Below, one piece after another: positions 34,370 through 41,491 of a stretch of 64,000 nucleotides of DNA; the first letter of the stretch is position 1; the number at the start of each line of letters is the position of its first letter. This DNA comes from Kaistella solincola (GTDB lineage: Bacteria > Bacteroidota > Bacteroidia > Flavobacteriales > Weeksellaceae). The stretch covers positions 992,001 to 1,056,000 of the forward strand of contig NZ_JSYK01000003.1 in assembly GCF_000812875.1 (NCBI RefSeq). Reading direction: 5' to 3'. A program made the translations under genes and the position numbers. The notes below the pieces were generated by a model. The model was not told the DNA's origin. It ran no database searches and was given only the letters and a program-made list of their open reading frames with translations.

Positions 34370-34979
34370 AGAGCTTTTTTATTTTTTCGAGGTCTTTTAC
34401 GCCGGGTTCAATTTCAAATTTTGAATTGATGTCAAACGCAAAAGGTTGATTTTTAATATTTGAAATTTGATCTACATTTTCGAGGGAAATTCCACCGCTC
34501 AAAAAGTAAGGTTTTGGAATTTCAAGACCATTTAAAATTTGCCAGTCAAAAGTTTTTCCGGTTCCGCCAAACGCCGCGGAATCAGTGTCGAAAAGGAAAT
34601 AATCAACAAATGGATAACGGTTAATTGTAAATTGTAAATTCTTACAGTCGCTTCCTATTCGGATTGCTTTTATAATTTTGATTTCGGGCCTTAAAAAATT
34701 CCGAAGTACTTCGACATATTTTTCGTTTTCATCGCCGTGGAGTTGAATAAAATTTAGGCAACTTTTCTCGGCGATTTCAGCTATTTTTTCCACATTTTCA
34801 TTTACGAAAACTCCAATTTTTCCGGAATGTTCAATACATTTAATTTCGTCAAAGGTTAAAAGATTTAATACAAAACGTGGCGACTTTTCATAAAAAATAA
34901 AGCCCAAAAAGTAAGTTTTCAGCGAAATTAATTCCTGAATTTGATCAAGTTTTGTGAGTCCGCAAACTTTTAATTTCAT
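34356..34979 (-). CDS. trpF: phosphoribosylanthranilate isomerase
   Basis: Amadori rearrangement of phosphoribosylanthranilate to CdRP. The 207 residues start with MKLKVCGLT, carrying the catalytic Cys. [39 protein letters not shown] (catalytic Asp) and PYFLSGGIS follow. ATG at 34979 overlaps the TGA of trpC by one base (TGATG), a translational-coupling arrangement; a GTG at 34982 is the alternative. Its 3' end overlaps trpB by 14 bases. Confidence 0.96.
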   Translation of the reverse strand: MKLKVCGLTKLDQIQELISLKTYFLGFIFYEKSPRFVLNLLTFDEIKCIEHSGKIGVFVNENVEKIAEIAEKSCLNFIQLHGDENEKYVEVLRNFLRPEIKIIKAIRIGSDCKNLQFTINRYPFVDYFLFDTDSAAFGGTGKTFDWQILNGLEIPKPYFLSGGISLENVDQISNIKNQPFAFDINSKFEIEPGVKDLEKIKKLYEKL

Positions 34980-35755
34980 CACAATATTGTATTTGTAAAT
35001 TCTTCAAAAGCTTTTCCGGGATTTTCGTTTTTCATAAAATATTCGCCCATTAAAAATCCGTCGAAACCTTTTTCCTTTAAAAATTTGAAATCTTCAACAT
35101 TGTAAATTCCGCTTTCGGCGATTGATAAAGTTTCTTTTGGAAGTAGATTTTTAAGATTGACTGAATGTTGTAAATCGACTTTAAAATCTTTTAAATTGCG
35201 GTTATTAATGCCGACCAAATCGATATTTTTATTAAAATGCTGCAATTCTTCTTCGGTGTGAATTTCCAGTAAAACTTCCAAGCCGAGTTCGTGCGAAAGT
35301 TCTGTAAATTCCTGTACCTGAGCTGGTGAAAGAGAGGCAGCGATCAGCAAAACGACATCAGCTCCAATTGATTTTGCTTCGTAAAACTGGTATTCATCGA
35401 TCATAAAATCTTTTCGCAAAAGCGGTATTGAACTCTCTTTTCGAACTTTCGAAAAATCTGCCAAATTACCGCCGAAAAAATCCTGATCGGTGAGAATTGA
35501 AATTCCACTTGCGCCAAATTTTTGGTAAGCTTCCGCAACTTCTAAAACGTCAGCTTTATCATTTATAATTCCTTTGCTTGGAGATTTGCGCTTAAATTCA
35601 GCGATAATTCCGGATTTTTCTTTCAGTGATTTTTTCAAGGAATAGGTTTTGCGTGCAAAAGATTCGGTGTTTTTTAGCTCGTTAACAGAAACTTTATTTT
35701 TTGCCTGCAAAACCTCGGTTTTTTTCCGTTTTACTATCTGTTCTAAAATATTCAT
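34979..35755 (-). CDS. trpC: indole-3-glycerol phosphate synthase
   Basis: Closes the indole ring from CdRP. The 258 residues show IAEFKRKSPSKGII (catalytic Lys), ILTDQDFFGG, LLRKDFMIDEYQ, VLLIAASLS, LVGINNRNLKDF and IAESGIYN, in the order expected for this TIM barrel. It is a separate gene, not fused to trpF as in enterics. Its stop overlaps the trpF ATG. The gap to trpD upstream holds repeat copy G. Confidence 0.97.
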   Translation of the reverse strand: MNILEQIVKRKKTEVLQAKNKVSVNELKNTESFARKTYSLKKSLKEKSGIIAEFKRKSPSKGIINDKADVLEVAEAYQKFGASGISILTDQDFFGGNLADFSKVRKESSIPLLRKDFMIDEYQFYEAKSIGADVVLLIAASLSPAQVQEFTELSHELGLEVLLEIHTEEELQHFNKNIDLVGINNRNLKDFKVDLQHSVNLKNLLPKETLSIAESGIYNVEDFKFLKEKGFDGFLMGEYFMKNENPGKAFEEFTNTIL

Positions 35756-35787
35756 TTTTAAATCTTACATTAATTTAATGACAATCT

Positions 35788-35841
35788 GCGACCCGGCTTG
35801 AACGGATCCCGATGTAAAATCGGGAGAGATTGGAAGACGGA
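35788..35841 (+). repeat. dispersed hairpin-tip repeat, copy G (trpD-trpC gap)
   Basis: A short copy. CGACCCGGCTTGAACGGA on the left matches the left arm of copy F, and GGAAGACGGA matches its right arm. The tip is CCCGAT-GTAAA-ATCGGG (35808-35824). Confidence 0.7.
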
Positions 35842-35860
35842 ATTTGTCGCCATAAAAATT

Positions 35861-36847
35861 TTAATTGATAATATTATTCAGCGAGCGCAACGCATTTCCG
35901 CTTTCTAAACTTTCCGTTGCCAACGCCAAACAATCATCGTAGCTGCCGTATTTTTCGGTGTTTCTCAACGCCATCGCCGCATTTGCAAGCACGACGGAAT
36001 TCTGTTCGAAAGTACCATTACCGTCCAGAATATTTTTGAAAATTTTCGCTGCTTCCTGTTTGGAATTTCCACCAAAAATAGTTTCAGCTTCGATATTTTT
36101 GAAACCTAATTCTTCTGCGGAAAAAATATACTCGCCGGATTTATCGAAAATTTTGGTGTCTGAGGTCAGAGAAATTTCGTCGTAGCCATCCAGCGCGTGC
36201 ACAATCAGAAAATTTTGATTTTTTTTCTGAAGCAAATACTGGTAAATCCGTGCGATTTCTAAACTGTACACGCCGATCATGGAATATTTCGGCTTCGCGG
36301 GATTGACAAGCGGACCCAAAATATTGAAAAAAGTGCGTAAACCCAAACCTTTTCGAAGTGGACCAACCGATTTCAAAGCCGGATGAAAAACAGGCGCGTG
36401 CAAAAAACAGATATTTCCTTTTTCCAAATCGCTTTGCAATTCTTCCGAAGTCGTTTTAAATTCGTAACCTAATTCTTCGAGAACATTTGAAGAACCGGAG
36501 ATTGTAGAAACACCGTAATTGCCGTGTTTTGCCACTTTCTGTCCCGTTCCCGCAACTACAAAACTCGCCAAAGTGGAAATATTGAAGGTGTCTTTGCCGT
36601 CGCCACCGGTTCCCACAATATCAACCAAATCATTCGTTCCCAAATCCACGGGCACCGAAAGCCGAAGCAGCGCCTCCTGAAAACCCGCCATTTCGTCGAG
36701 CGTAATGCTGCGCATCAGGAAAACGGTAACAAAAGCTGTGACTTCATTTTCGTTGAATTTATTTTGCGCAATTTCGGTGAGAATCGCCTTGGCTTCAGCT
36801 TTTGAAAGCGTATTGTGATTGAATAAATATTGTAAAATCTCTTTCAT
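35861..36847 (-). CDS. trpD: anthranilate phosphoribosyltransferase
   Basis: Transfers phosphoribosyl from PRPP to anthranilate. The 328 residues include VDIVGTGGDGKDTFNIST (PRPP site), GQKVAKHGNYGVSTISGSSNVLEELG, FLHAPVFHPALKSVGPLRKGLGLRTFFNILGPL in outline, and VHALDGYDEIS. There is no fused TrpG domain; trpG is separate and upstream. Both flanking gaps carry repeated DNA: copy G downstream and an AATTAATAATT-type stretch upstream. Confidence 0.97.
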   Translation of the reverse strand: MKEILQYLFNHNTLSKAEAKAILTEIAQNKFNENEVTAFVTVFLMRSITLDEMAGFQEALLRLSVPVDLGTNDLVDIVGTGGDGKDTFNISTLASFVVAGTGQKVAKHGNYGVSTISGSSNVLEELGYEFKTTSEELQSDLEKGNICFLHAPVFHPALKSVGPLRKGLGLRTFFNILGPLVNPAKPKYSMIGVYSLEIARIYQYLLQKKNQNFLIVHALDGYDEISLTSDTKIFDKSGEYIFSAEELGFKNIEAETIFGGNSKQEAAKIFKNILDGNGTFEQNSVVLANAAMALRNTEKYGSYDDCLALATESLESGNALRSLNNIIN

Positions 36848-36850
36848 TTT

Positions 36851-36904
36851 TTAAATTGAGAGTTGATAATTAATAATTGGCAATTAATAATTAACCATTA
36901 AAAG
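36851..36904. repeat. AATTAATAATT/AACCATTAA low-complexity spacer (trpG-trpD gap)
   Basis: Direct near-repeats of AATTAATAATT and of TAACCATTAA fill the gap. The second type runs into the last codons of trpG, which read FING. Confidence 0.55.
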
Positions 36905-37468
36905 CTAACCATTAATAAAGTTTTCAAGAATTTGCTTTCCATGCGGTGTTAAAATGCTTTCAGGGTGATATTGTACGGCATGAACGTCGTAGGTTTTGTG
37001 CTGTAAACTCATGATCATCCCGTTTTTATCAACGCTTGTAATTTGGAGTTCTGCCGGAAAATCTTCGGTGTTTACTGCCCAGGAATGATATCTGCCGACT
37101 TCTAAAATATCGGGCAAATTGTGCAAAATTTTGTGATTTGAAATTTTTGTAGCTTCGGTAGCAACGCCATGATAAATTTCGGCAAGATTGATTAAACTTC
37201 CACCAAAAGCTTCCGCAATCGCCTGCTGACCGAGACAAACGCCCAAAATTGATTTTGTTGGCGCGAACTTTTTAATGACTTCAAGCAAAATTCCGGCTTC
37301 TTCGGGAATTCCAGGTCCTGGTGAAAGTATGATTTTATCATATTTTTCGATGTCTTCCAGCGAAATTTGGTCGTTGCGGAAAACATCAACTTTTTCCTGC
37401 GTAATCTGCTCAATCATCTGAACGAGGTTGTAGGTAAAACTGTCGTAATTATCGAGAACTAAAATCAT
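36905..37468 (-). CDS. trpG: anthranilate synthase component II (glutamine amidotransferase)
   Basis: Supplies ammonia from glutamine to TrpE; the same family can also serve PabB. The 187 residues have the class I triad: Cys in ILGVCLGQQAIAEAFGG, and His/Glu in VQYHPESI. ILSPGPGIPEEAG and the MILVLDNYDSFTYNLVQ N-terminus are standard. It starts ten bases after trpE. The C-terminus ends within a repeat-like AACCATTAA stretch. Confidence 0.96.
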   Translation of the reverse strand: MILVLDNYDSFTYNLVQMIEQITQEKVDVFRNDQISLEDIEKYDKIILSPGPGIPEEAGILLEVIKKFAPTKSILGVCLGQQAIAEAFGGSLINLAEIYHGVATEATKISNHKILHNLPDILEVGRYHSWAVNTEDFPAELQITSVDKNGMIMSLQHKTYDVHAVQYHPESILTPHGKQILENFING

Positions 37469-37478
37469 TTTTTAATTG

Positions 37479-38903
37479 TTAATGGTTAATTTTTTCCGCT
37501 TTTAAAACTGCTTTTTTCAGCGCGCCAAGTTTATGGTTAACTTCCTGCAATTCGTTTTCAGCGGAAGATTTTGCCACAATTCCAGCTCCAGCTTGGTAAA
37601 ATAAAGTATTGTTTTTGCTTAAAAAAGTGCGGATCATAATCGCCTGATTACAGCTTCCGTCGAAACCGACAAAACCAATAGAACCACCGTAAAAACTTCT
37701 GGAAGTTTTCTCGTATTCATCGATAAGCTGCATGGCACGATATTTCGGCGCACCGCTTAAAGTTCCTTGCGGAAAAGTAGTTGCAATCATTTCATACGGA
37801 TTTTGATTTTCCGAAACATCAGCAGTAACTTCAGAAACCATATGAATAACATGCGAAAAAAACTGAATTTCCTTGAGTTTTGAAACCTTTGTATTTTTCC
37901 CCAAAATGCTTAAATCATTTCGTGCTAAATCAACAAGCATGGTATGTTCCGCGTTTTCTTTCGCGTCTTTTCGAAGTTCTTCTGCTGCTTTTAAATCATC
38001 TTCTACATTTCCGGTGCGCTTGAAAGTTCCTGCAATCGGGTGAATTACTGCTTTTTTATCCTTAATTACCAATTGACTTTCCGGGCTAGAACCCATTAAT
38101 TTATAATCGCCGTAATCAAAGAAAAATAAATACGGCGACGGGTTGATATTTCGCAAAGCGCGGTAGACATTGAATTCATCGCCGACAAATTTTTGCTGAA
38201 ATCTTCGGCTTAAAACCAGCTGAAAAACATCACCACGGAAACAGTGTTTTTTTGCCGTTTCAACGGCGAATAAATATTCATCGTTGGTTAAATTGGATTC
38301 TTCATCACCCACTTTTTCAAAAGGAAAAGTTGGCGCATTTTTTTGCTGAATCAGATTTTCGATTGTAGAAAGTTCAGATTTTAAACCCTCGATTTTGTTT
38401 TCGATCAAAAACATTTCATCGTTGTGGTGATTAATCGCAATCACGTACTGATAAAGACGGTAACGTAAAAGCGGAATTTTATTTTCGCTGCTTTTTTCAC
38501 TAAATTTTATATTTTCAAAAAACGGAATCGCGTCGTAAGAAGTATAACCAAAAAATCCCTGCGCCGATGTCCCGAGCGGCAAATTCGGTTCTTCACATTG
38601 GAAAACGTCAGAAAAATTCTGAAGTAAATCGGTTAATTTTTCGGTTTTAATATCGATTTTTTCTGCACTTTCAAGCGGAAATTTTATCTGTGCTTCCTCA
38701 TAATTTCTAATTTCAATTCCGGCAATCGCATTCACCGCGATAAATGAAAAATTATTGTCGGTATTTTGGTTTCCGGCGCTTTCCAAAAGAATGGTATCGC
38801 GGAACTGGTCGCGCAGCCTGAGGTAAATTCCAATCGGCGTGAAAAGGTCGCTCAATGTTGATTTTACCGTGGTTTTCAGCTTTATTTTTTGGTTGAATTT
38901 CAT
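37479..38903 (-). CDS. trpE: anthranilate synthase component I
   Basis: Converts chorismate plus ammonia to anthranilate, the committed step. The 474 residues show the feedback site LLESAGN (LLES binds Trp in characterised TrpE). The chorismate-binding domain contains VFQLVLSRRF, YLFFFDYGDYKLMGSSPE, HPIAGTFKRTGN, LVDLARNDLS, FPQGTLSGAPKYRAM, RSFYGGSIGFVGFDGS and IRTFL. It is first in the operon, with ATG 23 bases after the attenuator U-tract. Both feedback inhibition and leader-peptide attenuation are therefore expected. Confidence 0.97.
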   Translation of the reverse strand: MKFNQKIKLKTTVKSTLSDLFTPIGIYLRLRDQFRDTILLESAGNQNTDNNFSFIAVNAIAGIEIRNYEEAQIKFPLESAEKIDIKTEKLTDLLQNFSDVFQCEEPNLPLGTSAQGFFGYTSYDAIPFFENIKFSEKSSENKIPLLRYRLYQYVIAINHHNDEMFLIENKIEGLKSELSTIENLIQQKNAPTFPFEKVGDEESNLTNDEYLFAVETAKKHCFRGDVFQLVLSRRFQQKFVGDEFNVYRALRNINPSPYLFFFDYGDYKLMGSSPESQLVIKDKKAVIHPIAGTFKRTGNVEDDLKAAEELRKDAKENAEHTMLVDLARNDLSILGKNTKVSKLKEIQFFSHVIHMVSEVTADVSENQNPYEMIATTFPQGTLSGAPKYRAMQLIDEYEKTSRSFYGGSIGFVGFDGSCNQAIMIRTFLSKNNTLFYQAGAGIVAKSSAENELQEVNHKLGALKKAVLKAEKINH

Positions 38904-38926
38904 GCAGATTTTTGATTTTTGGATAT

Positions 38927-38958
38927 AAAAAAAGACTTTAACACAATGTCAAAGTCTT
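38927..38958 (-). terminator. trp attenuator: terminator hairpin (regions 3 and 4) with U7
   Basis: Region 3 (38947-38958, AAGACTTTGACA on the minus strand) and region 4 (38932-38943, TGTTAAAGTCTT) pair over 12 bp with one G-U, loop TTG, followed by seven T (38927-38933). Region 3 also pairs perfectly over nine bases with region 2, so terminator and antiterminator exclude each other. Confidence 0.9.
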
Positions 38959-38985
38959 CTTATTATTTTGATAAAATATATTTTT

Positions 38986-39060
38986 TTACACAAAAGAACA
39001 GTGCTCAAGACTTTGAAAGTTTTGAGGCCACCACCAATTTGTATTGTTTACCAATTTCAT
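38986..39060 (-). CDS. trpL: trp operon leader peptide with three consecutive Trp codons
   Basis: A 24-codon reading frame, too short for routine gene calling. It starts MKLVNNTN, continues WWWPQNFQ and ends SFV-stop. The three Trp codons TGGTGGTGG (39028-39036) lie just before attenuator region 1. When charged tRNA-Trp is scarce, a ribosome should stall here, mask region 1, and free region 2 to pair with region 3, so the trpE message is completed. The ATG at 39060 is five bases after a consensus -7 box, so the leader RNA probably starts at or next to the start codon. The upstream in-frame ATG at 39081 lies before that box. Its stop codon lies beyond region 2. Confidence 0.9.
   Translation of the reverse strand: MKLVNNTNWWWPQNFQSLEHCSFV
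39004..39026 (-). promoter_or_regulatory. trp attenuator regions 1 and 2 (pause and antiterminator arms)
   Basis: Region 1 (39016-39026, CTCAAAACTTT) and region 2 (39004-39015, CAAAGTCTTGAG) can form a hairpin with one mismatch. CAAAGTCTT of region 2 is the exact complement of AAGACTTTG in region 3. Both regions lie within the trpL reading frame, downstream of the Trp codons. Confidence 0.85.
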
Positions 39061-39065
39061 TGTTG

Positions 39066-39095
39066 CAAATGTATAAATCATTTTCTTACCACCAA
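39066..39095 (-). promoter_or_regulatory. trp operon promoter (TTG-N19-TACATTTG)
   Basis: On the minus strand TTG (39093-39095) is followed after exactly 19 bases by TACATTTG (39066-39073), matching the Bacteroidetes consensus TTG-N19-TAnnTTTG. It lies only about 30 bases downstream of the stop of the efflux adaptor gene. Confidence 0.85.
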
Positions 39096-39124
39096 GAAAA
39101 AATGTTATAAATATTTAATAAAAT

Positions 39125-40255
39125 CTATTCTTCAACATTTTTCAGCGCCATCAGCAAAGCGTAAGCACCTTTAGTTACATACTTTTTGCTGCGGTTTTTC
39201 GGTACGAAATTTACAAGCTCGGTTAACCCATTTTCAGAATTTCCTATGGTCACAGGAAACATTGCAAAAGTTTTAGGCTGTATTTCTTCAAAAATATATT
39301 GTCGGTTTTCCCAGGTCACCACCGCATCATCGGGAATTACGAAACCGCTTTCCGCATTGACCTCAACTTCGGCGTTCATAAATGTTCCGGGAATTAACGA
39401 TTCGTCCTTGTCAATCAAATCACAATGAATTGTCACACTTCGGTCCGGCGCGAAATCTTTACCAATAAGTTTCACTACAGCGGCATATTTTTTCTCCGGA
39501 TTTTGGTTCGTAAATGCACGGACGCGCTGTTCCAGAGAAATTTTACTGAGGTCTTTTTCAAAAACTTTAAGTTGGAGGTGTGTGGAATTGTTATTGATGA
39601 TGGTAAAAAGTACTTCCGCCGGCGAAACGTATTGCCCAACAGCAACATTTACCGTTGAAATATAACCGGAAATTGGTGCTGTAACCGAAATACTTTTATG
39701 GATTTTTCCCGCGCTTACACTTTTCGCATCAATTCCGTATGAACGCAACTGCGACGCAATACCGCGAACAGCCGCATTTTGAGTTTCTGTATCATTCAGC
39801 GCTCGCTGCGTAACTTTGTTGGAACTTGCCTGATATTGATTTAAATATTTCTGTCTTTCGTAATCTTTTTGCGCGTAACTGAGTCCGGATTTTGCCTGAA
39901 GATAATCCTGTTGAAGTTTTGCGAGTTCAGGATTTTCAACAACGGCAAGCGTCTGACCTTTGGAAACAAAATTTCCGGGCATAAAACGGGCAATTTTTAC
40001 AATTCCGCCAGACGACGACGAAACGCTCGACATCGCTTGAGGCGGCACATCAATTCGCCCCGAAAGCATAAGTTTGTTCGCAATCTCCTGACTGCCGAGC
40101 GTTTTGGTTTCAATGCCGGCATTTTTCAGCTGTCGATCCGTTAGCGTGATTTGATTACCCGAAACAGTAAACGTATCTTTTACCACCACTTCTCCCTTTT
40201 TTGAACAGGAAAAAAGGAGCGCAACAGCAGAAATTATGGTTATTAAATGTTTCAT
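39125..40255 (-). CDS. RND efflux periplasmic adaptor (heavy-metal type)
   Basis: Membrane-fusion protein that bridges the inner-membrane pump and the outer-membrane channel. The 376 residues begin with a lipoprotein signal (LLFSCSK, lipobox Cys). The hairpin domain (KLQQDYLQAKSGLSYAQKDYERQKYL) is flanked by lipoyl half-motifs (SSGGIVKIARFMPGNFVSKGQTLAVV; ITVTAPISGYISTV-like), followed by a beta-barrel and membrane-proximal domain. It is of the CusB/CzcB class without the extra metal-binding N-domain. It is last in the efflux operon, and the trp promoter follows its stop. Confidence 0.9.
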   Translation of the reverse strand: MKHLITIISAVALLFSCSKKGEVVVKDTFTVSGNQITLTDRQLKNAGIETKTLGSQEIANKLMLSGRIDVPPQAMSSVSSSSGGIVKIARFMPGNFVSKGQTLAVVENPELAKLQQDYLQAKSGLSYAQKDYERQKYLNQYQASSNKVTQRALNDTETQNAAVRGIASQLRSYGIDAKSVSAGKIHKSISVTAPISGYISTVNVAVGQYVSPAEVLFTIINNNSTHLQLKVFEKDLSKISLEQRVRAFTNQNPEKKYAAVVKLIGKDFAPDRSVTIHCDLIDKDESLIPGTFMNAEVEVNAESGFVIPDDAVVTWENRQYIFEEIQPKTFAMFPVTIGNSENGLTELVNFVPKNRSKKYVTKGAYALLMALKNVEE

Positions 40256-40267
40256 TTTTTTATTTTT

Positions 40268-41482
40268 TTATTCGCCTTTTAAAGCGTTCAGTTCTATAAT
40301 TTTTTCGTTAAACAGTTTTTGCGCGTCAATATAGCGGCTCTGAATTTCGAGACTTTGATTGACGAGCATGGTGTATTCCAGGTAATCTATTTCGCCTTCT
40401 TTTAAAAGCAGATTCGCCGTGAACATGATGGTTTCCGCGTTTTTCAGCCCGGCATTTTTGTAATATTCAAGTTCTGACTTCAGTTTTTCCGATTCAGCAA
40501 CAGCTACGGCGTATTGATTTTTCAGATTTTCGAGGGCTATTTGGTAATTATTTTCGGCAATTTGCTGATTGATTTTCTGACCTTCAATCACCGATTTCTG
40601 CGCAGAATTAAATACCGGCAAACCAACACCAACCAATCCGCTTTGGAAACGTTTTCCATGATTATAGAATTTCTCGTTTGCACCAAAACCGTATTGTGTC
40701 GCGGAGGTTATTCCGAAATTAAAAGTCGGCAGAAGCTTGGTTTTTTCGGCGTTTAAACGGGCATTTTCTATATTTTTTTGCTGTTCAATCTGCTTCAGAA
40801 TTGTTGGATTTCCTTCGTAAATATGACTTTCATTCAGTTGCGTTTTGTAGAAATCATCTTTAATATTCGTGAAAATTTCAGTATCATTAATTAAATAATT
40901 AAACTGCTGAAGTGCCACTTCGCGGTCTTTTCTCAAATTCTGTAATTGAATTTCAGCCTGACTTCGGTAATTCTCCGCTGTTGTTTTCTCTACAATATTG
41001 CTTTCTCCCGCGCGCAACCGAAGCTCCGCTCTCTGAAGGTATTTTGAGTAAATGCTGTCGGTTTTTTCAAGAAGTTTCTGCTTTTCGTCGAGGTAATTTA
41101 AAGTATTGTAAACCTTTGCCAAGTCACGTTTCAAAAACGATTTTTGAACCTCAAGACTCAATTGCGCATTTTTCCATTCCTCCACCAAAACCTGAGTTTG
41201 GCTTTTGTAAAATTTCGGCAAACGCAGCGTTTGCTGCACCGAAACCGCGTTGTCCACATAAGCAGAATTCATTTGGCCGATTTCACCGGTAATATTTAAC
41301 GGGTCAATCGTTACCGCGGAATTTTTAATTTTCTGCTGGTAATCAATTTTTAGCTGACCTGCTTTTACCGAAAGGTTATTTTCATTTGCTTTCTGCTGCG
41401 CGATTTCAAGCGAAACAGGAATTTGAGAAAAAACCCTCAAATAGGCCAGAAAAAATAGTATTGTTAGATATTTTGTTTTCAT
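40268..41482 (-). CDS. TolC-family outer-membrane channel of the metal efflux system
   Basis: A 404-residue outer-membrane factor with signal peptide ending LRVFSQ. It has the two-fold repeat of long coiled-coil helices typical of TolC/CzcC: SLEIAQQKANENNLSVKAGQLKIDY, then AELRLRAGESNIVEKTTAENYRSQAE, and in the second half AETIMFTANLLLKEGEIDYLEYTMLVNQSLEIQSRY. It is ten bases downstream of the pump gene and twelve upstream of the adaptor. Confidence 0.9.
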   Translation of the reverse strand: MKTKYLTILFFLAYLRVFSQIPVSLEIAQQKANENNLSVKAGQLKIDYQQKIKNSAVTIDPLNITGEIGQMNSAYVDNAVSVQQTLRLPKFYKSQTQVLVEEWKNAQLSLEVQKSFLKRDLAKVYNTLNYLDEKQKLLEKTDSIYSKYLQRAELRLRAGESNIVEKTTAENYRSQAEIQLQNLRKDREVALQQFNYLINDTEIFTNIKDDFYKTQLNESHIYEGNPTILKQIEQQKNIENARLNAEKTKLLPTFNFGITSATQYGFGANEKFYNHGKRFQSGLVGVGLPVFNSAQKSVIEGQKINQQIAENNYQIALENLKNQYAVAVAESEKLKSELEYYKNAGLKNAETIMFTANLLLKEGEIDYLEYTMLVNQSLEIQSRYIDAQKLFNEKIIELNALKGE

Positions 41483-41491
41483 TTTTTAAGT

